Positions 44,452 to 54,076 of a stretch of 64,000 nt of DNA are shown in pieces. The translations under genes and the position numbers were made by a program. Source of the stretch: a virus; IMG/VR virus record IMGVR_UViG_3300043015_002491, positions 58,510 through 122,509 of that record; one strand, given 5' to 3'. Every line of letters begins with the position of its first letter. The stretch's first letter is position 1. The notes beneath the pieces were generated by a model. The model did no database searches. It worked only from the letters and a program-made list of their open reading frames with translations, and was not told the origin of the DNA.

Positions 44452-47400
44452 TTATATTTTTTTACTAACTGCTTTACATGTTGCTGGTGGTAAACAAAAA
44501 GTTGGTATAACTGAATTATAACTTTCTACCAAAATTGAACCATTAACCCATTTCTCACACTTAACCGATGGGTCATTAAATTCATAAGAAATAACCTTAA
44601 CCTTATACTCTCTATCCCAATCCAAAACATTATTTAATGTAGAAATAACATTACCATTAGAATCTATTACGTTATAAGTAGATGGGAATGTATAACTAAC
44701 GCTTGGCCAACCAGTAAACGGATTTTTAATGTCTAAATTTGGTTGATTAAATGTTAAGTTGGTTCTATCCCAGGTTCCACCACCTTTTCTAGTCCATATC
44801 TCAAACTTATATCTACCATATCTAGTACCAGTACCTGTATTAAATGAATTTCTACTAGCGTATGTATCACCCCATCCACCATCAAAATCTTTAACTTCAA
44901 TTTTTAAATTTTGACATGGTGAATTAAGATAATCTGGAATACAACCTTGTATAGGGTCGTCATACCATTCAACTTTTAAAGGTTTTATTTCATTTATTCT
45001 ACCGCCAATAAGAGCTGAGTATGGACCTAATATTTCTACTTCTATTTCCTCTTCACAATCATTTTCATCTTTAACTTTAATTTTTAAGTTACCACCACCA
45101 TCATTTAAACTTGATGAGTATAAATTATTTAACACTTGCCACCCGCTACCACTTGGAAGTGGTGAGTCATTTAATAAAGTATTATTTGGGGCTGCACCAT
45201 TAATGGTAACTTCGTAATTACCAGTACCACCAATAACTTTATATTCTAAATAACCATCATTACCACCATAACAAGAAATATTTTTCTTGTTCTGAGTAGA
45301 TATTTGAATTTGTGATGGTTCGTTAATTGTAAATGATTGACTAACAGTTTGACCAGCAGCATCGGTATAAATCACATCATAGGTACCTTGACTAAAATCA
45401 TTTATTAAATTAAAACTTTGATATACCCCACCACTATCAGTACCGTAACTACCTAGCACTAAATTACCAGCAGAATCTTTCCATTCAATTTTTGGTGCTG
45501 GATTAGTACCTTGAACACCTCCAGTAACATTTAATGAAGCTATACCATCATCAGCACCAAAACATGTTATATCAGTAGTATTTAACGTAATAATTGGTAA
45601 ATCTGGTTCTTTAATGATAACACTACTTTGACATTGAGTTTGTACATCACCACTATCCTTAACAACTATTGTATATTCCCCAGCAATTAATGGTTTAGTG
45701 TTATCACCAGTTACAGTCACTGAACTTTGGAAAGTACCACTAGTAATTAAAATATTATTTGAATCAAATATTTCGTAAATATAGTCTGGTAGGCCTTGAG
45801 AAGCGTTAATTGTTATAACACCATCATTAGAACCTTGCTGACTTGCTGGTTGTGAATCAATAAAACAAGTAACACCTTGGGGTCCTGGAACTGTAAATGA
45901 ACAATTACTTTCATTACCTATAGAATCTAATACTTTAACACTATAAACCCCACCAAATAAATTATCAATTGTTGGTTGGTCATCAACTAATGGGTATTGT
46001 ACTATATTACCACTTATGGTCACTGTAGGTCCAGTCCATTTATAAGTGTATGGTGGAACACCACCAAGCATTTCAATTGTTATTTTACCAGTACCGTTAT
46101 TAGGGTCGTCATCATCATTAACTAATTCTTTAACTATACATGTAAAGTCTACTTCTTGTTCAGTTATACATGGTACAAAGTATTTTCTTTTCATTTTTTG
46201 TAATGCTGTTTTACCTGGTATTAAACCAAAGTAAAAATAAAATGAATTTTCATATTGCCAAACATCATTATTAGTTATAGGACCTCTAAAGTTTTCATAA
46301 TTTTTATCTTGTAGAACAGAATTACTAGTAGGGAAGATTGATGTAATAGTTGGTGCCTTATCAAAATATACGAATGGTATACTATTTGGTACTACTGTTG
46401 GATTCCCTGGGGTTACAACAGGAGTTAAACCATTTACATAAGCAAACGTACCTCTAATAAACGCATTATCAACATCTGTATTTGTTATTTTATCATCAAC
46501 TGTTAATATACTACCAGAATTATCTTCTCTAAGCTCATCTAAACCAACACCAAGCTCACAAAGTCTTCTAATGTTAGTGGTATTATCTTTATTAGTTATA
46601 ATCCCAATACATGTTACAGAAGCTATAAGTGAACCTGGGTTAATAAATCCATCGGTGTCAAAACCACTTACTTCAATAACACCACTTTCTTCCCACTTAC
46701 CTGTACTAGCATTGTATACAGTTTCTTCATATTCTGATGTAAGCGGTGGTTTATTAAAAGTAGTGTCTACGAATGAATCATACACTTTTGGTATACCTTC
46801 CCAATCACAATCTGACATTGAACCAAGACTAACAATATCAGTAGCCCATAATTTCATATTAGATGTTCTGGAGTAAGCAGCATAATAAAATTCATCACCA
46901 AATTTCTTTATATAACCTTCTTTAGTTTTAACATGTCTTCTACTGTTAACACCTATAGGGTTAGGTGTAGTGTCTGCAACAAATTGAGGCCATCCAATGG
47001 TACCAGAATCAACAATATAGTTAGTTTTACAATTATTATCTGAACCCGATTTTTCACAATTAAAGTCACAATATTTTTCTTTATTACCACTTTTCTTAAC
47101 TTTAAGTTTATACTTAAGTAAAAATGAATAAAGAGTACCGTTTATCCAATCATTATAAAAATCAAATTTAAAAACATTTAATTGTTCAGCCAATTGTATA
47201 GCCACACAATTACTCCAACCAGCATCACCTGGTGGTATTGTATCAAAAAATTTATGGCCTGGGTCACCATCATCTGGATAATGAAATTGTAAAGCACTAC
47301 CATTTGGTGGTGGTGATGGACATGAATTCTTCTCGCTTGGTTCGTCATTTGAAACTCCAGTGAATTTTTGAGTTGCCTCCCAAGTTTTGGTATATGGGAA

Positions 47401-49116
47401 TGGGTTTTTAATTCCACCTGGAGCGTATTTTTCATTACCACACTCAAGGGTAATGTAAGGTATATATGGTATAATCGCTTTACAGCTACAATTACCATTA
47501 GAATTAACACAACCAATACAAAAACCTTGCATACAACTTTTAAAACTAATACTTTTTATAAAAGGTAGTTTAGATATTGTAACCCTAATAACACAGACTA
47601 AAGTAGCTAGAGCTAAAATAGTAACACATATTAACCTTAAAATAACATTAAGTAATGCAACTATAATATTTAATAAAGGTATTAAGATAGAATTAATTAG
47701 TACTATTAAAGTTGCTATTACTTTAAGAATAATACATAAAACAGTAAACAACGGGTTAAGTTTAGTGTCTAATCTATTAAATGGGAATGGGTTATTAGAA
47801 CCTTCATCAACATCTTTAATACCTATAAAGTTCCTATTCTCAACACTTTTATTTGGTTGTAATCTAGGTAATAAATTCTTCACTGTATAAATCTTATTCC
47901 AAGACATTTCAGCAAAATGTTTATTCCTAGTTGTATTATCAAAACTGTAATCTGAATCATTATAATTAACTGGGTTATGAGGTACAAGGTATTTAGCTCT
48001 TGTTCTAAGTCTACCTTCCCCACCAGTTTCACTCATACTGATTCTAAACCTATATTTACCCTTAGTAGGTACACCCTTAGTTGGGTCATTTGATGGTACT
48101 AAAGTACCGTCTTCAGCGGTTACCTTATATTCTAAATTCATAGGTACTTGATAAGCCCAAGTACCATCTTCATCAATTAATTCACCTCCTTGGAAATCAT
48201 ATCTTTCAACATTACCATTAGGTGTTTTTCTAAGCATTTCGATTCTACCTTCACCAGTAACCACATCTGACATGTTACCTAAATTTTTTCTAGGTCTACA
48301 CTTCTTATTTACTGAATTTTTATCATTATCAGTAAATATAGAACCTATAAATAATGCATTTGGGACAATTCTGGTGTTTAAATCGACATCAGTTCTAGTG
48401 ATACCTATTTCACATTCTTCAGTATCACCCCAAAAAGGTAACACTGTAACACTAATAGGTGATATGGTTTTTATTTGCGTAGGTTTAGGGTCTTCATCTC
48501 TACCCTTAAATTTTGTATTTGATTCAAATTTAAATTCACTAACACCTTCTTTAATTAAATCATATGGTTTTTGTGATAAATAACCAATATCTGATAAATC
48601 TGCTTCAACATGCATGTAATGAGTACCTACTGGTACACCAAAAATCATAAAGTCACCAGACTGATTTGTTGTTGTTGTAAATTTATAATATTTACAAAAT
48701 ATTTCACCCATTTCTGGGTTATCTTGTACTTGTCTCTTATTTGGGAATGTCCCTACTGGTGTAAAACATTCATCCTTACCTCTACCGTTCCTTTGTAATA
48801 AATTATAAGGTATCCCATCCTTATCTTTATCTGTTACAATTTCATATGGGTATAACCCAAATATTTCTGGGTCTAATTTATCTTCTTCATCAATCGGAAT
48901 AAATATAGAAACTTTTGTGTTTGGTACACCAAGACCGTTATTAACTATAACTCTACCTACCACAACACCGTAGTCAGAACAAAATCTTCTATAAGCTTCA
49001 TCTTGTGAAATCTTAAGCGAAAGTATTTCAATAAAATCGAACTTTTGGTCGATTTTTAAATTTACTGATTTTTCTCCACCACCAGGAGTGGTTCTTATTC
49101 TAATATTATCCGACAT
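44452..49116 (-). CDS. Giant tail protein with membrane segment and SprB-like repeats
   Basis: A 1554-residue protein in the gp25/gp6 block. Residues about 40-180 look like a transthyretin-type carboxypeptidase-regulatory fold (G-V-P-N-T-K-V-S-I-F-I, V-P-V-G-T-H-Y). Residues 455-520 are intensely hydrophobic, enough for two or three membrane helices, followed by a Cys-rich stretch (C-M-Q-G-F-C-I-G-C, C-S-C). Residues about 985-1370 hold four tandem repeats of the SprB type (I-T-C-F-G-A-D-D-G, I-S-C-Y-G-G-N-D-G, G-G-V-P-P-Y-T-Y-K-W), known from the gliding adhesin SprB of flavobacteria. This mix suggests host contact and membrane insertion during infection. Confidence 0.7.
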   Translation of the reverse strand: MSDNIRIRTTPGGGEKSVNLKIDQKFDFIEILSLKISQDEAYRRFCSDYGVVVGRVIVNNGLGVPNTKVSIFIPIDEEDKLDPEIFGLYPYEIVTDKDKDGIPYNLLQRNGRGKDECFTPVGTFPNKRQVQDNPEMGEIFCKYYKFTTTTNQSGDFMIFGVPVGTHYMHVEADLSDIGYLSQKPYDLIKEGVSEFKFESNTKFKGRDEDPKPTQIKTISPISVTVLPFWGDTEECEIGITRTDVDLNTRIVPNALFIGSIFTDNDKNSVNKKCRPRKNLGNMSDVVTGEGRIEMLRKTPNGNVERYDFQGGELIDEDGTWAYQVPMNLEYKVTAEDGTLVPSNDPTKGVPTKGKYRFRISMSETGGEGRLRTRAKYLVPHNPVNYNDSDYSFDNTTRNKHFAEMSWNKIYTVKNLLPRLQPNKSVENRNFIGIKDVDEGSNNPFPFNRLDTKLNPLFTVLCIILKVIATLIVLINSILIPLLNIIVALLNVILRLICVTILALATLVCVIRVTISKLPFIKSISFKSCMQGFCIGCVNSNGNCSCKAIIPYIPYITLECGNEKYAPGGIKNPFPYTKTWEATQKFTGVSNDEPSEKNSCPSPPPNGSALQFHYPDDGDPGHKFFDTIPPGDAGWSNCVAIQLAEQLNVFKFDFYNDWINGTLYSFLLKYKLKVKKSGNKEKYCDFNCEKSGSDNNCKTNYIVDSGTIGWPQFVADTTPNPIGVNSRRHVKTKEGYIKKFGDEFYYAAYSRTSNMKLWATDIVSLGSMSDCDWEGIPKVYDSFVDTTFNKPPLTSEYEETVYNASTGKWEESGVIEVSGFDTDGFINPGSLIASVTCIGIITNKDNTTNIRRLCELGVGLDELREDNSGSILTVDDKITNTDVDNAFIRGTFAYVNGLTPVVTPGNPTVVPNSIPFVYFDKAPTITSIFPTSNSVLQDKNYENFRGPITNNDVWQYENSFYFYFGLIPGKTALQKMKRKYFVPCITEQEVDFTCIVKELVNDDDDPNNGTGKITIEMLGGVPPYTYKWTGPTVTISGNIVQYPLVDDQPTIDNLFGGVYSVKVLDSIGNESNCSFTVPGPQGVTCFIDSQPASQQGSNDGVITINASQGLPDYIYEIFDSNNILITSGTFQSSVTVTGDNTKPLIAGEYTIVVKDSGDVQTQCQSSVIIKEPDLPIITLNTTDITCFGADDGIASLNVTGGVQGTNPAPKIEWKDSAGNLVLGSYGTDSGGVYQSFNLINDFSQGTYDVIYTDAAGQTVSQSFTINEPSQIQISTQNKKNISCYGGNDGYLEYKVIGGTGNYEVTINGAAPNNTLLNDSPLPSGSGWQVLNNLYSSSLNDGGGNLKIKVKDENDCEEEIEVEILGPYSALIGGRINEIKPLKVEWYDDPIQGCIPDYLNSPCQNLKIEVKDFDGGWGDTYASRNSFNTGTGTRYGRYKFEIWTRKGGGTWDRTNLTFNQPNLDIKNPFTGWPSVSYTFPSTYNVIDSNGNVISTLNNVLDWDREYKVKVISYEFNDPSVKCEKWVNGSILVESYNSVIPTFCLPPATCKAVSKKI

Positions 49117-49123
49117 TTATATT

Positions 49124-49483
49124 TTATTTTTCCTCGTCTGTTATATCTTCAACATCCATCATAACAAGGTCTTCTTCATCATACTCATCATCATCATCAT
49201 AATCTTCATCATCACCCTTATCTTTAATCCCTAAAGTAGTACCTATACTAACTAAAGCACCTGTTACATTAACACTTTCGTTCAAATAAATCGTTTTAAA
49301 CAAAATATATGCAGTAAAAGGGAATATGATAGGTAATATTATCACTAATGAAATAAGGTATAAAAATGTTTTAACTATAAAAATTAATAAACCAACCCAA
49401 CTGAATCTATTTTTTATTTCAACATTTTCATTGGTATCGAATCCTAAAACATTTTCTCTACCACTTTTACAATTACAACCCAT
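49124..49483 (-). CDS. Membrane protein within the baseplate block
   Basis: A 119-residue protein with a Cys-containing N-terminus (MGCNCKSGRENVLGF), two or three hydrophobic segments (about 28-65 and 75-90) and a strongly acidic C-terminus (D-D-E-D-Y-D-D-D-D-E). It lies 7 bp before the 1554-residue gene that also has a membrane segment, so the two may act together, for example in DNA delivery through the host membrane. No family recognised. Confidence 0.6.
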   Translation of the reverse strand: MGCNCKSGRENVLGFDTNENVEIKNRFSWVGLLIFIVKTFLYLISLVIILPIIFPFTAYILFKTIYLNESVNVTGALVSIGTTLGIKDKGDDEDYDDDDEYDEEDLVMMDVEDITDEEK

Positions 49484-49547
49484 AATTTTTATTTTTTTTT
49501 TAAACTGTTATAATTAAATATAACAATTAAAAAAGATAAAGTGAATA

Positions 49548-51365
49548 TTATTTAACTCTTACCTTTATATCTGTTGCTGGATATTTAATTTCAAACATAC
49601 CAATTGGGTCGCCAAAAAGTGTGTATTCACCCAATAAGTCTATTTGTCTTGTAGCATTATCACTATATGGTTGAGGTACTTCATTACTTGAATACTTACC
49701 ACCCCCAACTTTATTATAAACTCTTAAATCAATGACATTCAATACACCTGGTACATTATTTATTTGCTCAATAAGTTGTGCTAAATAAATATTATCACCC
49801 ATACCCCATTTATTAATATCAAAATAATCTCTTATAGTGGTAACTACTTGAGAAATCACTTCTGATTGAGAGAACTGTTTATCAACAAATAAATCAGCTT
49901 CAAAACCTAAATTAAAGACTTTACCATTATCAACTTCTATATAGTCATTAATCATTCTGTAGTCAGAAAGATAAGTCGCTATATTGTCCTTAAGTGTTGA
50001 TGTTAATGAAGTACTTAACTTACTTTCTTCATCTAATACAAGGGTATAAACCTTAACTTTGTTTTGAATCTCCATTACATTATTTCTGAATGGAATACCA
50101 AATTCCCCTGGCATAAGAGCAATTCTTGTTTTATAATCTTCAATAGTAACACATCTTTCTTGTGACGAGAAATTATATCTAACAAGATTCCTTAATTCTT
50201 CTATTGAAGGTTCATCCTTACCACCTAATGCTGGTAGTGGATTATTAACCTTAAGTGAATTAATAACTCTTTGGTTATTAGTAGGGTTAGAACCGTTAAC
50301 TGCCATGTTTTTTTGCGTAACAGTTGTTATAACATTAGGTCCTATATTTGTATTAGCACCACCACCAACTCTATATGATATAAACATCGTTTTATTAGGA
50401 CTTACTGTTAACCCTAATGATGTATTATTAATAAAGTCACCTATCCTATTAACTAAGTTTTTATTTACGTCAAATTCACAAAGCGCTGAAATGTCTTCAG
50501 TACCACCTCCAAATATAATCTTAGTAAATCCATTATCCGTATATTCTCTAATAAATCTTTGGTCTATTCTTTTGAATTTACCTGGCTTAACAGTTGAATT
50601 ATCACTTAACCTTGTATTGTCTGGTATAAATAATAAATCATCAGCTAAGGCGTTAACTTCATACCATCTAAGGTCTTCACTATAAAATTGAGCATTTGTT
50701 GGGTTATTTGAATAATTTGTACCATCAAGTGTAATTATTGAGTTAATTGATAATACATTATCATCTGGTAATATAACCTCAAAAAACGGTTTAACATCTG
50801 AACTACTAATAGTTCTTTTGAAAATCTTAGTTAAACCATTAACAACCATTTCTCTCTTTGTTATTGTATAATTGATGACATTACCATTGTTATCAAGATT
50901 TGGTAAAACAAGTCTATTAGGAATACCACCAGTAGTAAATGGACTAGAAAAATCAATTTCATCCATTGTTTCAAATATTTTACCAGCACCACTAACTTGA
51001 CACCCCCTATCAATAATAGGGCAATAACTAACATCAAATGTATCCCCTAATACTGGTACCGTAACTGAAAAGTCACAGATAGTCACTGATGGTCTTTTAC
51101 CAGGAACCTTAAGGCCAAACGTTCTAGCCATTGAAAGAATTGAATTTCTTTCTTGTGCAAAATCAATTTGTGTTTCTTGAAACATTCGGTCAGTATGGAA
51201 TGAAAGCATATCCCCAACAGCAGCGTTAAGTTCCAAAAGCATCATACCAACACTGGCATCGTTATAGTCATTAAAAATATCTGGATAATATTGTCTAACA
51301 AAACTAAGTAGTTCTGTTCTTACATCGGCAAAATTCCTAGCGTAATAATTTATTTTTTTAGCCAT
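49548..51365 (-). CDS. Baseplate wedge protein, gp6/gpJ-like
   Basis: A 605-residue protein. The N-terminus (Y-Y-A-R-N-F-A-D-V-R-T-E-L, then D-I-F-N-D-Y-N-D-A-S-V-G-M-M-L-L-E-L, then G-D-M-L-S-F-H-T-D-R) is typical of T4 gp6 and related Baseplate_J proteins, and the C-terminal part has the conserved Y-D-I-N-K-W and I-N-N-V-P-G-V segments. Such proteins form the ring of the baseplate. It directly follows gp25, the usual order. Confidence 0.85.
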   Translation of the reverse strand: MAKKINYYARNFADVRTELLSFVRQYYPDIFNDYNDASVGMMLLELNAAVGDMLSFHTDRMFQETQIDFAQERNSILSMARTFGLKVPGKRPSVTICDFSVTVPVLGDTFDVSYCPIIDRGCQVSGAGKIFETMDEIDFSSPFTTGGIPNRLVLPNLDNNGNVINYTITKREMVVNGLTKIFKRTISSSDVKPFFEVILPDDNVLSINSIITLDGTNYSNNPTNAQFYSEDLRWYEVNALADDLLFIPDNTRLSDNSTVKPGKFKRIDQRFIREYTDNGFTKIIFGGGTEDISALCEFDVNKNLVNRIGDFINNTSLGLTVSPNKTMFISYRVGGGANTNIGPNVITTVTQKNMAVNGSNPTNNQRVINSLKVNNPLPALGGKDEPSIEELRNLVRYNFSSQERCVTIEDYKTRIALMPGEFGIPFRNNVMEIQNKVKVYTLVLDEESKLSTSLTSTLKDNIATYLSDYRMINDYIEVDNGKVFNLGFEADLFVDKQFSQSEVISQVVTTIRDYFDINKWGMGDNIYLAQLIEQINNVPGVLNVIDLRVYNKVGGGKYSSNEVPQPYSDNATRQIDLLGEYTLFGDPIGMFEIKYPATDIKVRVK

Positions 51366-51377
51366 AATTAGTTTTTT

Positions 51378-51776
51378 TTATACTTGTATAATAACAAAGT
51401 CAGTTTCTTGAAAAACACCTTCTGTTACTGTGTAATCAATTCTTATAGTAGTTAAAGCTTCATTTTCTTCTGATTGCTCAACAATAACATCGTTTATTTG
51501 TAAATTAGGTAAATATTTTTTTACTGTATCAGTAATATCTTGTTTAATAGCATTAAGTGTTGTCGTATCATTTGGTTCAAAAATAAATTTAAGTAAATCA
51601 GTACCAAATTCTGGCATGTAAAGCCTTTCACCCTTCCTAGTAAGTATTAAATGCATTAAATCTGATTTAATAGCGTGTTTATCACTATTATTTAATTCAA
51701 CAAAGAAACCTCTTTTACTTTCTTGAAATGGGAATGCTATATTTATATATTTTCCGTTTCCAGCCATATTATTCAC
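51378..51776 (-). CDS. Baseplate wedge protein, GPW/gp25 family
   Basis: A 132-residue protein with the gp25 signature: L-I-L-T-R-K-G-E-R-L-Y-M-P-E-F-G (about 45-60), then F-E-P-N-D and a terminal beta pair. gp25 joins the wedges of the baseplate to the tail sheath. As the first gene of the virion block it follows a terminator and a late-type motif. Confidence 0.9.
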   Translation of the reverse strand: MNNMAGNGKYINIAFPFQESKRGFFVELNNSDKHAIKSDLMHLILTRKGERLYMPEFGTDLLKFIFEPNDTTTLNAIKQDITDTVKKYLPNLQINDVIVEQSEENEALTTIRIDYTVTEGVFQETDFVIIQV

Positions 51777-51782
51777 TTTATA

Positions 51783-51792
51783 GATAAATATG
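51783..51792 (-). promoter_or_regulatory. ATATTTAT-like motif opening the virion block
   Basis: CATATTTATC on the minus strand, 6 bp before the ATG of gp25 and 40 bp past a strong terminator, the position expected for a late promoter. Confidence 0.45.
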
Positions 51793-51830
51793 ATAATAAA
51801 TATTTTTGAAAAATAAATAGAACAATAAAA

Positions 51831-51858
51831 AAAGGGGAAATCTTTCGAAATCCCCTTT
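51831..51858 (-). terminator. Strong terminator after NrdA
   Basis: Stem AAAGGGGA/TCCCCTTT with a 12-nt loop, then a T run on the minus strand, 30 bp past the NrdA stop. It separates the replication/nucleotide block from the virion block. Confidence 0.85.
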
Positions 51859-51888
51859 TAATATTAAAAAAATTTAAGCTTCACAGCC

Positions 51889-54051
51889 TCACGCATCGCA
51901 TCCACCACCAGCACAGGTAAACATAGAGTTTTCTGGTTTCTTAACAACTTGTGTATTGTCAGTAGCAGATAATTTCTTATTGCTACCTAATTTAGATTTA
52001 GTTCTAGTATAATAAGCACCAGTTTTAAGTCCATTCTTCCAAGCATAAACTAATGCGCTTGAAATTTTTGAGTACTTAGCATCCGAATGGTACACATTAA
52101 GAGATTGTGACTGGTCTACATACTTATTTCTTATAATAGATAAGTCTAATAAAGCCTTTTGAGGGATTTCCCAAACAGTTTTATATCTGAATCTTATATC
52201 TTCTGGAATCTCAGAAATATCTTGAACACTACCTTCATTGGCGATTAATTGATTCCTAACCTCTTCAGTCCATAACCCTAATTCATCTAATTCTTCAACT
52301 AAGTACTTGTTTACAACAATAAACTCACCATCACCAACCATTCTTGTAAAAATATTAGATGTGATTGGTTCAAAACATTCAAACGCACCTAAAAGAATTG
52401 CAGATGATGCGGTAGGCATAAGACCTAATAAAAGTGAATTCATCATAGGGATTGGTTCACCCTCTTTTAATGGGGACCATCCTTCAATATAAGTTTCACC
52501 TCTTGAATACATTGAACCTTCATATGCTGGATAATTTTCACCAGTTTCTATAGCTAAAGCCATTGATTCTTCAACAGCAGATTTATACATTGCTTCAAAA
52601 ATCTTTTCAGTCCATTCCTTAGCCTCTTCAGATTCAAAAGATATTTTTTTCTTAGCAAAAAAGTCAGCCATACCAGCAACACCAATAGCAATAGCTCTTT
52701 GGTCCATACCAGCATTAGCACTCCATTCATCAGACCATTTATTCCTAGTTATTACTTGATTTAATGCTCTAACTAAAACCTTAACAGATTTTGAAATACT
52801 CTTAATATCATCATGTTCAGCTAAATTAACTGAAGCTAATGTACATTGTGGTGTATAACCTGGTTTAGAAGCTTGCATAATTTCGATACAAAGATTTGAT
52901 TGTGCAACCACACCAATATTATCTTGCATATTCCTTCTATTAGCATTGTCCTTATAGAAAACATAAGGTGTACCAGATTCTACTTGAGAACGAATGATTG
53001 CATCCCAAATCTTTCTTGGTTCGACTTTGTGACCTAAACCTAAGTCGATAGCTTTATTATATTCTTCTTTAAATTCTTCACCATGAATAGTGTGGAAAGG
53101 TTTAAGACCAGCTTCGATAATATCATTTGGGCAGAATAAATAATATGCTTGATTATCGGTAAGTGCTTTCATGAATACATCATCAACACTTACAGCTGTA
53201 AATAAATCTCTAGCTCTATTTAACTCTTCACCAATAGGAAGTCTTAACTCTAAGAATTCAAGAATATCTCTATGCCAAGTTGATAAGTATAAAGCACAAG
53301 AACCAGACCTATTACCTTGTTTATAGAATCTCATATGAGATTGTACCATATCAGCAAATCTAACGACACCACCAGCATAACCCTTAAATGACTTTACAAG
53401 GCTTCTAGAACTTCTTAAAACATCGATATTAAGTCCAATACCAGAACCTTCTTTAGAACCATGGGAAATCTTATCAAGAGTAGCATTAATACCCTCAATA
53501 GAATCATCATAAAGAGTAGTAAGGTTACAAGAAATCATACCATTTCTACCTTCAACTCCAGAGTTAGAAAGAATAGGTGTAGCAAAATTAATTTTCTTTT
53601 CAGATAACTCAACCTTTAACTTTCTTCTTTCTTTAAAAGAATCTGGATATAAATGATGTGCAACTCTATCATGCATCATTGATGGAATTTCTACTGGTAC
53701 CCCTTCTGAATTTTTCATTGAGTACTTCTTAAGGAATGTAGAAGCCGCAAATGTATCAAATAAATCATCTACTGGCATTGTTTCAACTTCCAATAACTTT
53801 GATTGTCTTGAAATTAGAATCCTCCCACCTAACACAGCGTAGTCTGGGTGTTGAATAGATAAATCAGCACATTGAAATGCTATAATTTCATCAATATCCG
53901 TAGCAGTCATACCATCAGTAATATGTGGTACAACCTTTTGGAATAATAACGTATTATCTACCTTAAGACTCTTAGATTGTTGTTTAAGTCTTGTAAGGAT
54001 TTTATTAGGGTTAAACGCTTGTTTACGTCCATCTCTTTTTATTATCTTCAT
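51889..54051 (-). CDS. nrdA: Ribonucleoside-diphosphate reductase, large subunit (class Ia)
   Basis: A 720-residue class I large subunit with an N-terminal ATP-cone (about 1-85; M-K-I-I-K-R-D-G-R-K-Q-A-F), the S-C-N-L-T-T-L segment with the active-site cysteine, the N-L-C-I-E-I-M motif and the C-terminal redox pair C-A-G-G-G-C. It reduces ribonucleotides to deoxyribonucleotides for phage replication with NrdB, encoded 25 bp upstream. The stop is TGA, followed in frame by four codons (Gly-Cys-Glu-Ala) and TAA. Confidence 0.95.
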   Translation of the reverse strand: MKIIKRDGRKQAFNPNKILTRLKQQSKSLKVDNTLLFQKVVPHITDGMTATDIDEIIAFQCADLSIQHPDYAVLGGRILISRQSKLLEVETMPVDDLFDTFAASTFLKKYSMKNSEGVPVEIPSMMHDRVAHHLYPDSFKERRKLKVELSEKKINFATPILSNSGVEGRNGMISCNLTTLYDDSIEGINATLDKISHGSKEGSGIGLNIDVLRSSRSLVKSFKGYAGGVVRFADMVQSHMRFYKQGNRSGSCALYLSTWHRDILEFLELRLPIGEELNRARDLFTAVSVDDVFMKALTDNQAYYLFCPNDIIEAGLKPFHTIHGEEFKEEYNKAIDLGLGHKVEPRKIWDAIIRSQVESGTPYVFYKDNANRRNMQDNIGVVAQSNLCIEIMQASKPGYTPQCTLASVNLAEHDDIKSISKSVKVLVRALNQVITRNKWSDEWSANAGMDQRAIAIGVAGMADFFAKKKISFESEEAKEWTEKIFEAMYKSAVEESMALAIETGENYPAYEGSMYSRGETYIEGWSPLKEGEPIPMMNSLLLGLMPTASSAILLGAFECFEPITSNIFTRMVGDGEFIVVNKYLVEELDELGLWTEEVRNQLIANEGSVQDISEIPEDIRFRYKTVWEIPQKALLDLSIIRNKYVDQSQSLNVYHSDAKYSKISSALVYAWKNGLKTGAYYTRTKSKLGSNKKLSATDNTQVVKKPENSMFTCAGGGCDA

Positions 54052-54076
54052 TATATTTTTTTTGTTATATTAATTA

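Noticed and set aside
51877-51891. Read-through of the NrdA TGA stop (in-frame Gly-Cys-Glu-Ala-TAA follows)
   Set aside because: The protein already ends with the expected C-x4-C redox pair, and four extra codons before a second stop are easily due to chance. No sign of TGA recoding elsewhere.
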